Assembly (NCBI GenBank): GCA_947179155.2
Contig: OX359275.1
Coordinates: forward strand, 3,756,501 to 3,820,500
DNA length: 64,000 nt
Origin: Hedera helix
Taxonomy: Eukaryota; Streptophyta; Magnoliopsida; Apiales; Araliaceae
Reading direction: 5' to 3'
The notes beneath the pieces are model-generated. The model was not told the origin of the DNA. It saw only the letters and a program-made list of their open reading frames with translations, and made no database searches. Of the stretch, positions 36,105-48,454 are shown piece after piece (positions within the stretch are counted from its first letter, which is position 1; each line of letters opens with the position of its first letter). Made by a program: the position numbers and the translations under genes.

Positions 36105-37690
36105 CCAGCAAAACCAACGTAGTAGCAGATGCTCTAAGTAGAAAGAGCAGGGAGAAGTTATTCATATTAACAGACCAAGAATAATTGGTTCAAGAGATGG
36201 CTTCAATGGAGTTGGAGGTGAGAAATCCAAAGGAGTCAATAGAAGTGGAAGTAAGCCCAACCATGTTGGATAGGGGGAAGAGGCTTAAGACAAAGATGAA
36301 GAATGTGACAGAATCAGAAAAATGATGACCGATGGGGAAGAGGTCAAGTTTAAAATTGATAGCATGGGATTGCTAAGGTTTGAAAAACGTGTTTGGGTAC
36401 CGCTAGTGCCTGAATTACGAGAGGAGATTTTGCAAGAGGCTCACAGTACGAGATACTCGATACATCCGGGTAGCACGAAGATGTATCAAGATCTACGTCA
36501 GTATTTTTGGTGGCTGAATATGAAAATGGAGGTTGCAGAATGTGTTAGGCGATGCCTAACTTGTCAAAGGGTAAAGGCAGAATATCAGAGACCGAGTGGA
36601 TTATTACAGCCGTTAGAAATTCCTGAGTGGAAATGGGAGCATATCATAATGGATTTTTTGGTAGGACTTCCAGCAACGCAGAAGGGATATGACGCAACAT
36701 GGGTGATTGTGGATCAACTAACAAAGTCAGCGCACTTTTTGCAGATCAAGATTATGTTCAGTTTGGATCAGTTGGCTAAACTGTACATTAAGGAAATAGT
36801 TTCAAGACATGGAGTGCCGGTATCGATTGTGTCAGACAGAGATCCGCGCTTTATGTCAAAATTTTGAAGGAGTCTTCGGGAAAGATTGGGGACACAGCTG
36901 AGAATGAATACCGCGTATCATCCACAGATTGATGGGCAAAGCAAGAGAACAATTCAAATATTAGAAGATATGCTCAGAGCTTGTGTGATGGATTTCAAGG
37001 ACAGTTGGGAAGACCATCTACCATTAGTTGAGTTTACTTACAACAACAGTTACCATACAAGCATAGGCATGCCGCCTTATGAAGCCTTGTATGGAAGGAA
37101 ATGTAAAACGCCTCTATGTTGGGATGAGGTAGAAGAACGTCGACTGTTGGGGCTGAAATTGGTTCAACAAACTGTAGAAATTATCAAAGTAATAAGAGCT
37201 CGACTAGTAGCAGCTCAAAACCGTCAGAAGAAATATGCAGACCTATATCGTCAAAAGCGAGATTTTGAAGTAGGGAGTTTTGTGTCCATGAAAGTATCTC
37301 CCTGGAAAGGGAATATCATATTTGGAAAGAAAGGAAAATTGAGTCCGAGGTTCATAGGACCGTTCGAGATATTGAAAAAAGTGGATGAAGTGGCATACGA
37401 GGTAGCTCTACCTCCTGAACTGGAGCATATTCACAATGTGTTTCACGTGTTAGTGTTGCGGCCATATACACTAGACTACAAGCATGTCATATCCTATGAG
37501 CCAATACAAGTTGAAAAAGACTTATCATATGAAGAAGTTCCTGTCCAGATATTAGATAGGAAAGAGTAGAAATTGTGAAATAAGGTTATACATTCTGTCA
37601 AAGTCCTTTGGAGGAACCACAGCGCTGAGGAAGCTACGTGAGAGCTTGAAGAAAAGATGAGGACTAACTATCCGTATCTTTTTGAGTAGT
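36105..37690 (+). pseudogene. Tekay-type pol 3' part (integrase and chromodomain), broken
   Basis: Begins at the RNase H tail (VVADALSRKSREKLF). A frameshift lies before 36322; TGA at 36865-36867 replaces the Trp of SKFW; TAG at 37567-37569 follows DRKE. Zinc finger (HSTRYSIHPG...CLTCQRVKAE), core D-D-E (MDFLVGLP, VSDRDPRF, YHPQIDGQSKRT) and chromodomain end (VLWRNHSAEEAT) are present; the GQSER signature has become GQSKR. About as related to the minus-strand copy at 33553-35178 as two members of one family. Confidence 0.9.
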
Positions 37691-37700
37691 TAAAATTGTA

Positions 37701-37734
37701 ATTTCGGGGACGAAATTCTTATAAGGGGGGAGAA
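37701..37734 (+). promoter_or_regulatory. Polypurine tract region
   Basis: ATTTCGGGGACGAAATTC then ATAAGGGGGGAGAA directly before the 3' LTR. Confidence 0.85.
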
Positions 37735-37938
37735 TGTAATGACCACAAATTTCATTAAACATTGTAATTATAATTATTATATAATTAACAATGAATTAAA
37801 AAAAATTGTGCTAATTAATTGTTCATTAGATAATTAAATAGATATACTAGTGTATGTGTATATTTATTTAAAGCAATGAAGCAAGAGGTTATAATTAACT
37901 AAAGCAAATCAAATTGGATTATATTTTAAATCCAAACG

Positions 37939-40815
37939 TGTGACGCCCCCAAATCTGGGCCCACACAGCCCAAACTTGAGTCGTCAAAAGACTACAACAA
38001 AATTATTACAACAAAGCACAACGTACAACAATACAGTGTATAATAATACACAACTAAGTCTTCACTATTATTGCCACACTATTTTACAAAACGTGAAGAC
38101 TATGATAACTATTCCTCGGACCCTCACTCCATTCCCCGGCTAGACCCTGTTATGTTTTCATCTCCTGTTGAAAAACAATGGAACAAAAGAAAGGGTGAGC
38201 TCAAATAGCCCAGTAAAGAATATCATGACTAAGATAATGACGAATAAATTATCATTAGTCTTCAACAGTTGAGTTCTTGATAGAATACAATAGACTACAA
38301 GGTTTATATCAAAAACTGCAGTTAAATTCTTAAACAACGTTCAGATCAATAATAGCAGCGGAATGAGTAATCTATTAGAAGAATAATGCAGACTATAATG
38401 TCCACTCGGTTCTCTTTTTAGGAAAAACATCATCAACTTTTATCATCTGAAATATCATTAGTCAAGATAATACAAATTCACAGTTCATGATCATAATCAT
38501 GCACATCAACAGTTCATCTTTGTACTACGGGCCAAAGATATTCAATATAGCACCAACGGTCATGATTATACCAGATTCAGCCTTTGGTCATAATCATAAC
38601 AAACAACAGTTCATCTTTGCACTACGGGCCAAAGAGAACATTCACCACGTGCCATAAAAGACACCGAACAGATGTATCGCCTTTAACCTATTATATCGCC
38701 TTTAACCTATCATCTGTTCAACAAATATATCACATCTGTGCCCCCGGCCACAGATATTCACAACAGCTTGATTTTTGGATGATTAGAATGATATAAATGA
38801 TGAACAGAAGAAATAGGATAACAATAAGTATCGGAAGTTTACTTTGTACAGATTCAAATAATGTCCAAATTGTCAACATGATGTGGAGTGAAATTCAAGA
38901 TCCACAGTTCAGAATAACGGTTACAATTCAATAGAAAGGTTCACGTAAATAGGAAGGTTCAGTTGAAATAATGAAGTTCAACTATTATGGAACATATAAT
39001 ATTTTCAGGAATTATAGAAGCAATAGTTCCATAATAAATTTCGATTTAGGAGTATGAAAGAAAATAATATCCCTTACCGTAGCAGGTTTGATTAACAAAA
39101 GGTAAAGGAAATTAATACAAAGGGTTATTCACCAACAGGCGGCAATCCGCTCCGTAAGGTTATTCCCACAATTTAATAGAATTTGAGTACAAAGAGTTAT
39201 TCACCAAACAGGCGGCAATCCGCTCCGTAAGGTTATTCTCAGAGATTAATAATGAATGAATACGAAAGGTTATTCACCAACAGGCGGCAATCCGCTCCGT
39301 AAGGTTATTCCCACAATTTAATAGAATTTGAGTACAAAGAGTTATTCACCAAACAGGCGGCAATCCGCTCCGTAAGGTTATTCTCAGAGATTAATAATAA
39401 ATGAATACGAAAGGTTATTCACCAACAGGCGGCAATCCGCTCCGTAAGGTTATTCCCACAATTTAATACATGGAAATAAAAGGCACGTCTTATGAGTAAG
39501 GAAGAAACAATATTATTATCGAGAATCAAATAATGATAATCCCTTACCATAGTATGTTTGAATAATGGAAGATGAAAAAGATGGTATCCCTTACCGTAAC
39601 ACGTGACTGGATATTGATTTAAATGAGGTTGATTAACTTGAACAGTACACGTATACTTATAGATCTTCACAAATACTCAAGATGACTTAAGCACATTTAG
39701 AGAGAACTTTCACAAGAAGTATTTAGAGAGAGAAAGAAAGAACAAGTAAGGAAGTTTATGAAAAATCCTTAAGTTAAGGCTTCTATTTATAGCCAAAAAT
39801 CTTATCATTCATTTAATCTAAACCATTCATTTAAAGATCATCTTTTAATCTACACCATCCATTTCAAATATTATATTATCTTTAATCTACACCATTCATT
39901 TCATATCACCTAATAATCACCTAACTTTATATTATAAACAAATCAATTTAATTATTCACACTTTAATCTACACCATTCATTTCATATCACCTAATAATCA
40001 CCTAACTTTATATTATAAACAAATAACTTTATCAATTCAATTATTATGACTAATTGTTATAAATACAGTATAGTTAGCTCTTAGATATCAAGTCAATAAA
40101 TTAATGAAATACAACTGTTTAAATAACATCATAATAGAGATAACAATAATGTAAAATAAAGCATACGTTACTGTGTAATGACAATTATTGATTCAATAAT
40201 GTGAATTACTGTGCATATGTTACTGTGACAATTATTAGGTTCAATAATTTTAAAAAACAGTGCAACAACAATTATTGACTCAATGATATAAAATACAGTG
40301 TAATGACAATTATTAAATCAATAATGCAAAATACTGTGTAACAACAATTATTGAATTGATAATATAAAATATTATGCAGTGACAATTATCGATGAAATGA
40401 TGCGTAACAGTTACGGTGTCAATTATCAGACCAAAAATATGAGACACTATGCAATACCGTGTGTTACTGTAGAGTACCGAGTGCTACAGAAAATACCAAT
40501 AACTATCGTATGCTACTATTCTTTTATCACCGGTATTTTAACAGTTCCGTTGACTATTTTTATTTAAAAATGTTACTTCTGTCGTTTTCTATATCCGACA
40601 AATATTCCGTTGTGGGGTCCACCAATAATTTATTATTTCGGCGCCGTCGTACGGCACGAATATTCCCCGACAAAGCGAATATTGTCCGACAAAATAAAAT
40701 TTGCACATAACATCCTTAACTTTTAACTTTATCGATTTAACCACTTACTGTTTAAAAAAAATATCTATATGAAGAAAAATTAAATTTTGTATTTCATAAA
40801 ATTCGGGGTCTTACA
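37939..40815 (-). repeat. Solo LTR of the second family, with TSD AAACG
   Basis: 2877 bases, TGTAAGACCCCGAAT...GGGGGCGTCACA on the minus strand, nearly identical to the LTRs at 49650 and 56107. Flanked by AAACG at 37934-37938 and 40816-40820; the uninterrupted site is visible at 35515 (CCAAACGAGTTG). A solo LTR arises by recombination between the two LTRs of an inserted element. It has one fewer 18-bp GAATATTC unit than its relatives. Confidence 0.95.
39124..39462 (-). repeat. Alternating 70/73-bp tandem repeat in the solo LTR
   Basis: Five copies of a GGCGGCAATCCGCTCCGTAA core, spaced alternately about 70 and 73 bases, with flanks alternating between two versions. Same array at 51025-51362 and 57482-57819. 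Confidence 0.9.
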
Positions 40816-42129
40816 AAACGAGTTGTTAAACTAGGTCAATTAAATTTACCTAGTAGCCCAAGTAATTAAATTAAACCTTAGTCCATGTAATTAATTAAAC
40901 AAGCTCAATGCTTATTTTAATTAAAGGTAACATAGTTATTTAAATGCTAGCTCAATGTGTTAATTAAATTGAGCCCAAACCAATTAAATGGATGGGCCCA
41001 ATATATTTAATCCTAGAGTCCAAAGTGGAGCCCAATAGGAAGTCAAAATTGGTCAAAATTGTTATATATATGAATATACATATATAGATGTATATATGTA
41101 TAATTAAAGTAATAAAATTAAAGGAAAAATGGCTTGGAAAATGCCATTTTTGCTGAGATTTTAGGGGGTCCACTTGGGGTTGCTTGATTTTCATGTTGCT
41201 TCTTATATAAAATTTGTCATAGTAGATGAATCACCCAAGTCAATCAACAACTCTTTCACCTAATCAATCCATGCTATAGTAATCCTTATTAGCTCTTAAT
41301 TTGACCAACATTGGTTGATTATGAGAGTTGATGATAGATTACCAATGTGCTATAAAAGAAGCACTCCACACTTGTGTTATGTTTGCAAGTTCATTTCCTA
41401 GAGAATACAAAAGAGAAAATAGAGAGCATTTTCTAGAGAGAAAGTGAGAAACATTTGTAAGTTGTGAGAAAAGGCTAGAGAAGGATCTTGGTAAATGTTC
41501 AATAGCCTCATCACATACATTGGTAGTAGAAGAATAAGAGCATCCAAGACCAAAAGGTTTAAAAGTGCTCCAACCTTCTCAAATTTCATTTTTTGTAGTC
41601 TAAATAGCTTTTGAACGGTTAAAATCTATTTTTAACCAATCAAAACTTGTTTTGATGGTCTAGAAGTCTTCATCTATGTTATATATGTATATTCATAGTT
41701 GGATGTGTTTATATCATGATTTGGTATGTGTGGTATGCTTAAAAATGGTATAAATGTTTATATTGAACTTTACCGGTAAAACTCTAACGTAGCATGAAAT
41801 GTTTAATGTTGTAGTTTAAAATGTACAAGTTGGATAAATGATTTATATGGCTAAAAAGTTACCTCTATGAGTTCTTAAGAAAACCTAACTTGAATCTTTC
41901 AAAAATGTGGAAAAACAAAGAAGTTATGAATTTTACCTCAAAGCATGTTGATTTTAAAACCCTAGGTTACCTTGTGAGCAGTTTTGAGTCTAGTTTCGTT
42001 TGGAATTTGGATTGGTGATCTAAAGAGAAGTTGTAGAGGGGGAAATTCTGATAAGAATTGACTTAAGAATCACTTCAAAATATTTTCAAATGAAGAAGTT
42101 ATGGCTGTCGGAGCGTCAAAGAGTCGAAC

Positions 42130-42262
42130 AGTCAAAAAATGACTTCCAGACAGAATATCCTGACGCACCTGCATCAGAACTGGCGTAGCTACGCCAGAAC
42201 ATGCTGTCGGGCAGTGTTGGGCAGTCCGGGTCGGGTCCGGGTCAGGTCCGGTCAATTCGGGT
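42130..42262 (+). repeat. GC-rich palindromic cassette and GGGTC repeats, plus-strand LTR
   Basis: Contains the perfect 18-base palindrome CTGGCGTAGCTACGCCAG at 42180-42197, then CCGGGTCGGGTCCGGGTCAGG at 42227-42247. Confidence 0.8.
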
Positions 42263-42424
42263 TAAGTTGTTTTTTAAAAATTAAGTTGAAATAGGTGTAA
42301 AATGAATATATTTGGATATTAAACTAACATATATGAAGTCTAATTATAAATAAATGTTAGCTAAATGTTTAAATTAAATACTAAGGTTAACCAAATTTAA
42401 AAGTTAACTTTTGATATTATTTAA

Positions 42425-42850
42425 AGAGTATTAAAATATTACTACATGGTTAATAATATTAACAAGTGATTTAATATTATTAAATGATTGATAATTTTAG
42501 TAAGAGATTAAAATATTATTAAATGGGTAATAATATTAATAAGTTAATAAAATATTAGTAAATTAATAAAATATTATGATTAATAATATTAGATAATGAA
42601 TACAATATTATTAAATGATTAATAATATTATAAGATTAATAAAATATTATTAAATGATTAATAATATTAGATAAAGAATAAAATATTATTAAATGATTAA
42701 TAATATTAATAATGTGATAATGTATTATTAAATGGTTAAAGATTAATAAAATATTGTTAAGGATTAATAATATTATAAGGATAATAGAATATTATTAAAT
42801 GATTAATAATATTAGAAGACTAATAGAATATTATTAATTGTTAATAATGT
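42425..42850 (+). repeat. 39-bp hairpin array, plus-strand LTR (about 10 irregular units)
   Basis: AATATTATTAAATGATTAATAATATT-type arms with insertions and deletions between units. Confidence 0.8.
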
Positions 42851-43703
42851 TAGATAAGAATGTGAACTATTTTAAGTAATTAATATAGGTTTTATGTTAT
42901 TGAAATATTATCAAGTAATGATAATATTTTCTAAGTGTTTAATATACCATTAATTATTTAATTATGTGGTTAGGTATAACATGTATAGATGTTATCATAT
43001 GAATGCGTATATGATACTAATTTGAAGATCAACTTGATTAATTGTTAGGTCTATCTAAAGAGAATTAAATTGAATTGGTTAGCAGTAGACCACGCACGAG
43101 GCAAGTTTCTTCTTAACCCTAACTTGTATTTATTGTTGCAAGTTTTCTTCAACTGTAATTACATTAAGCAATTCAATTATTATTGAGCAAGTATCTACGC
43201 TTGTAGTTATTTGACATAGCTTAAAGTAGATTAATTATCTAAAATTATTCCACATCATTATTTGTTATTGTATTTACACTTAGTGCTTGTACAAATGTTA
43301 TAGTTCCTTAATTCAAGAACTGTTTAAGAATGTCTAAGTTAATTGTTTTGGCTAAACAATGCATGTTTAAATTCTTCAAATTGAATATTTTGAAAACTTA
43401 TCCAAACCAATTGTTGGTGCGAATTCTTATAGTAAGACTGAGAATGAACAACCCTAGTTAAAGGGGATTTTTATTTATCGGGAAACGGAATTTGCGCAAG
43501 AAATCTAAATGTTATGCATATACATAGGACATAAGAGGACTGATCCCCTCAAGTGTCCCATTTTTCGAGGTGTCAGATATATATACATGTTTGTTCTACC
43601 TTAGTAGCAGTTCATGGTCATTAAAGACCACTCAGCAGTAAAGAGTCAATCCATTCTTATATTGAAACATTGATTCTTGATTTCTTTCACAATTGTTATT
43701 CAT

Positions 43704-44741
43704 TGTTGAAAGCCCTGATGTTATTTCCTTTTTCAACATGATATATCTTATGTTGTTGTTTATAAACTTGTTGAGCTATTTAGTTGTTCGTTCTTGCTAT
43801 ATCATGACTTAATTTCAGCTAAACCCGAATGTTCTAAACAAGACAAAGGCAAGGGAAAAGCAAATGCGTAGATTAGTAGATGCATGCTAGATTTAAATTA
43901 CTGTTATGTAATTTCCATGTAAATCTTTTGTATTTCCCTTAAGATATGTAATGTTACGATTAAGGATAATTGACCTTGAAAAATGTAGCCTTTTTATAAG
44001 GAACCTTTTGTATTATTCCGCAAAGTTTAAATGTAATTTATGTATTTAATTGTTAGTAAGTATTGTACAGTGGATAACAAAATATGAGGTTATGGAACCC
44101 GAATTTGGGGTCGTCACAACACTCAATTAGAATATTCTCACACAGACAAATAAAAATTTGAAATCTATATATTGTATATATTAAAACGCAGTACACTTTA
44201 ATTACAGCCTGTCACGCGTCATATGTTGAAAGCCCTGATGTTATTTCCCTTTTCATCATGATATATCTTATGTTGTTGTTTATAAATTTGTTGAGCTATT
44301 TAGTTGCTCGTTCTTGCTATATCATGACTTAATTTCAGCTAAACCCGAATGTTCTAAACAAGACAAAGGCAAGGGAAAAGCAAACGTGTAGATTAGTAGA
44401 TGCATGCTATATTTAAATTACTGTTATGTAATTTCCTTGTAAATCTTTTGTATTTTCCTTAAGATATGTAATGTTACGATTAAGGTTAATCGACCTTGGA
44501 AAATGTAGCCTTTTATAAGGAACCTTTTGTATTATTCCGCAAAGTTTAAATATAATTTATGTATTTAATTGTTAGTAAGTTATGTACAGTGGATAACAAA
44601 ATCTGAGGTTATGGAACCCGAATTTGGGATCGTCACAACACTCAATTAGAATATTCTCACATAGACAAATAAAAATTTGAAATCTATATATTGTATATAT
44701 TAAAACACAATACACTTTAATTACAGTCTGTCACGCGTCAT
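43704..44741 (+). repeat. 520-bp tandem duplication across an LTR-flank junction
   Basis: 43704-44223 is repeated as 44224-44741. Each copy contains the last ~415 bases of the LTR plus ~100 bases of flanking repeat, so the duplication happened after insertion of the element. The copies differ at roughly 20 positions. Confidence 0.85.
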
Positions 44742-44848
44742 GCTCATATTAACTCAACTTCCCACCAGTATTTATTACAATTGATTTATTATTATATTTA
44801 TCCAATAATCTATTTTTTGAATATTATCCCATAAAAATATGAAAATAA

Positions 44849-44883
<35 letters not shown>

Positions 44884-45499
44884 AATGATTTTTATATAAT
44901 TGTGTATAACTCTCAAAAAAAAAAAAAAAATACAATTCTCACAATAATTTTTTAATTTTTTAAAGCTAATTTTTTTCTTATAATATTATCCAATAATTGA
45001 ATATAACTCTCGCACATAAAAATATGAAATTACCTAATAATTTGGTTTTTTAATTTTTTTACAGCTAATTCTCACACAAAAAATATATATATAATATTAT
45101 CCCATAATTCAACTCAGATATAAATCTGGTTTTTATAAATATATTTTTCACAAAAAAAAATATGTATTTTTTTCACATTTTGTGTGAGTATGAAATTAAA
45201 AAAATTATAAATGTAACATTATCTCATAATTGCAGATAACTCTTGCATACTAATTTTTTGAATATTATCCAATATAATTGTAGATAGCTCTCACAATATT
45301 TCTTTTTAATTTAAAACTAATTATAACTAAATATTTTTTCCACTGCACTCAATCATAATATTCTCACATAGATAAATAAAAATTTGAAATCATCTAATAA
45401 TTTGATACTTGAAATTATTCAAAAATTAAATTTTGTTCTTTATATAGAAAATCTTTGATTTTTTAATTTCTTAACATCTAATTCTCTCACAAAAAAAAA
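44742..45499 (+). repeat. ~490-bp AT-rich repeats, continued
   Basis: Same words as the array at 19881; the Helitron-like head of this unit is at 44683 and includes (CA)n at 44854-44879. No gene. Confidence 0.7.
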
Positions 45500-48250
45500 T
45501 CTATTATATATATTAAAACGGACTACATATAGCACCATTGTATGCCACGTGTCACTATCATTTCAAACGAAATTGAAACTAGCATTAAAATCAATCTCAA
45601 ATTGTTCTTATCCAAAAAATTGCATCAAATCTCCGAAAATTAAATTTCAAAAAAAATATTATCTCACCTAAAAAAATTAACTCTAACCCAAAAACATTGA
45701 AACGATCCAATAAATTCAATTTTCAAATTAAAATCAATCTCAAATTGTTCTTATCCAAATTGCATCAAATCTCCAAAAATTAAATTTCAAATATATATAT
45801 ATTATTTCACCTAAAAAAATTAACTCTCACCTAAAAATATTGAAAAGATCCAATAAATTTGGTTTTCAAATTAAAATCAATCTCAAATTGTTCTTATCCA
45901 AAAAAAATTCTTAAATATTTGGTATTGCTTAAATGTTAATCTTCTCCATAAATATATTTACATATAATATTATCTCACCTAAAAAAATTATCTCTCACCC
46001 AAAAATATTGATTTGATGCAATAAATATAAATTCGATTTTCAATATTATCCTTTTTAAATTCTATTAATTTTAGCAATCTCAAATTGAAATATATAACTA
46101 TAACACAATATTATCCAATAATCCATGGCTTTTTTAATAGAAAATATCTTCAATAAAATCATACAAAATCGCAACGTTTAGGAAATATCAAATTAATAAA
46201 TATATACCATCTCTTTCAGTCCAAAACACGCCACAAAACAATACTCTCCTTCATATCTTTTTCGTCTATATAGTAAGCTTATTTTTCTTTGTTTATTCTT
46301 CTTTTTGTACTTCTACTACAATCTGTTTCTTTGCCTCACCCATAAATCTAACCTTTTTTGTTCTTTGATTATTTAGATGGCAATTACTAAATACGATTTT
46401 GTTAATAACATCAGTCCTGTAAAAAAAAAAGTGAAAAATTAAGCGAATAACTAGACTCTGGAGTATGCCTAGCTTCAACAAAGATGACTACATAAACAAC
46501 ATTAAGATGGTATTGTTAGACGAAAATGTATATATACATACATGTATACGTGAACTTTACATCGTATTTATAACAGCTTACCATCTGCAAGTTCTTCCTT
46601 TGTACAATGTCAGAATGCAAGCCAGTATAAAAAAAACTTATTACTAGTTGCAATGGTTTTAAATTAGAAATCTTTTGTACTAATAAATCAGGACTTTGTA
46701 ATTATGGGCGTGTCATGTGTTTGATTCTTTATTACTTTTATCTTTAATTGTTTATGTTGGATTATTAGTAAGCTTTGACATAATGCCACATTATTGTAGT
46801 AATTGCAAACTGAAATGCTAATATGAGATCCTTTTTGGATTAGAGAAAAATGGACTTATTTAGGTTATTTGTATATGCTTTATTTGAGAGGTGTTTGAAA
46901 CTTTGAAAGTGACTTTGAACATAGGCCATCTTAATTAGTTGTCATTAACTTACAGACGCAAGTAATTTATTGAGGGACAAATTGCTTAAAAAAATTCATT
47001 TGTTATGTATGTATATGCGTGTGTTGTCAATTTTTAAGTGTTTATATACTTACTTATTTGTGAGGGAATTTGTTAATGTTATGTGAAATTCTGGAGTATT
47101 TGATAAAGAACCTTTAGTAGATTAAAATAGTAAAAAGAACCTTAAAAAAAATTATTAAATGGCAATATTGACTGTGCATTGGAAATTGGGTGCTTCCGAG
47201 TATTTATGAACTTTTGAGTGAAAGTTAGTGTTATGTATAGATTTTTGTAACGTTGGTGAATAGTATGAATTATATCATATACTGGGTTTCAATTCTATAT
47301 TCCTTTAAAACTTATGCTATTAGAGTACTCAACCTGCCTGTAAAAACAAAGTTTTGAAACTTGTTTAATTCAACCTTTACATGTTTGTTGTAATTAAACT
47401 CATCTTTGATCCTATTTATTTAGTATGGTTCAGCTAGTTTTTTCGACTCATTGTAGTATTGATAGCTTGATTGGGTTGATATATGTGATATCATGGATAA
47501 AGTGTGATCTTCTTTATGATATTGGAAACTAATTGAGGTAGAAAATTTTGTCAAGAGATAGGTCCTTCAGAGGGAAGTTTTGCAACAGGTAATTTTGTAG
47601 ACCTAAAATTGTTGCAGCATTTTGGTCAAATAACCATTTTATCTTTTAAGGTGGATCTCACAATGATGAAAAGTAGTAGTTTGTAGATTATAATTTATAG
47701 AACATGACTAATCGGTTCATTGGATTCTTTGTGACCATGTTATCTGCTTATGGCTTTCAAGAAATTTGGTGGTGTTGGAAATTTGTTGGCATTGAAGTTG
47801 CTTTGAAATAGATTGCTAATTTGACTCTTTATTACTGGCGTATAGGTTCAAACATGTGATATAGCATATGTGATTTTTTGATGTGATGATATAGTTTCAC
47901 TATATGTATATGTATATTTTGTACATGGAAGTGTTGTTATTTACGCTGCAAAAGATAATCTCATAGTAAAAGCTACACAGGCAGTAGCCCACACTAAAAG
48001 CAATCAAATTGGGTGACCTTTTAGTGCATTAATCCCATATTTAATAGAAATATATTTCCTTATATTGTTGGTTTAAATTTTTTTTGTTAGGAAACTTAAC
48101 AGGAGCTTTGTCTTCTTAAGAAGAGGGTAGTATGACGTCTATATGTTGATTAATACATCACACCTTCACACACAATATATTCAAGAATATATATATAATC
48201 CCAATGCTGTTGGTTGTTGTAAGTATTATGAAGTGGTAAGTTATGTGGAC
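45500..48250 (+). mobile_element. Helitron-like segment, right end unclear
   Basis: Starts TCTATTATATATATTAAAACG with TGCCACGTGTCAC 40 bases on, a good match to plant Helitron 5' ends, and carries an RPA-like relic as many plant Helitrons do. The flanking ~490-bp repeat words resume at about 48255. I could not identify a CTRR 3' end with hairpin. From 46651 to 48250 no coding sequence is recognised. Confidence 0.5.
46377..46645 (+). pseudogene. Relic of a Helitron RPA70-like single-strand DNA-binding protein
   Basis: MAITKYDFVNNISP at 46377 and, after a frame break, TRLWSMPSFNKDDYINNIKM followed by VLLDENVYIHTCIRELY. This pattern (xRLWxxPSF, xxMVLxDExGxxIHAxI) is the N-terminal OB-fold of RPA large-subunit-like proteins carried by plant Helitrons. 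Only about 85 codons are readable, with stops and frame shifts, and nothing further downstream. Confidence 0.6.
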
Positions 48251-48454
48251 TTGGAAACTCTCACAAAAACAAAAAAATGTAATTTAAAACTAATTACGGC
48301 TGAATAATTTTTCCATTATACTCAATTAGAATATTCTCACACAGACAAATACAAATCTGAAATCTATTGTATACATTAAAACACAGTACAATTTAACCAC
48401 ACCCAGCCATGTGTCACGCTCATATTAACACAATTTCCCACCAACATTTATATA
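48251..48454 (+). repeat. ~490-bp repeat fragment
   Basis: Ends with a Helitron-like head at 48363 and about 90 bases of the unit, then cut by an old LTR at 48455. Confidence 0.65.

Larger units (their letters stand above)
35313..44118 (+). mobile_element. Tekay-type chromovirus with large internal deletion
   Basis: TSD-bounded insertion. The 5' LTR is cut at about 36101 and joined to the RNase H region of pol, so most of the 5' LTR, the leader, gag, protease and RT are missing. The 3' LTR is full length but interrupted by a solo LTR of another family (37939-40815). The two break ends share the bases CTA, which fits a microhomology deletion. Confidence 0.88.
37735..44118 (+). repeat. 3' LTR, split by a solo LTR
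   Basis: Starts TGTAATGACCAC and ends GGGGTCGTCACA. The parts 37735-37938 and 40821-44118 add to about 3.5 kb. TATA box TATAAAAG at 41351-41358. Confidence 0.88.

Noticed and set aside
39124..39462. Regularly spaced 28-bp conserved cores resembling a CRISPR array
   Set aside because: Spacers alternate between only two sequences and the array lies inside an LTR present three times in the window.
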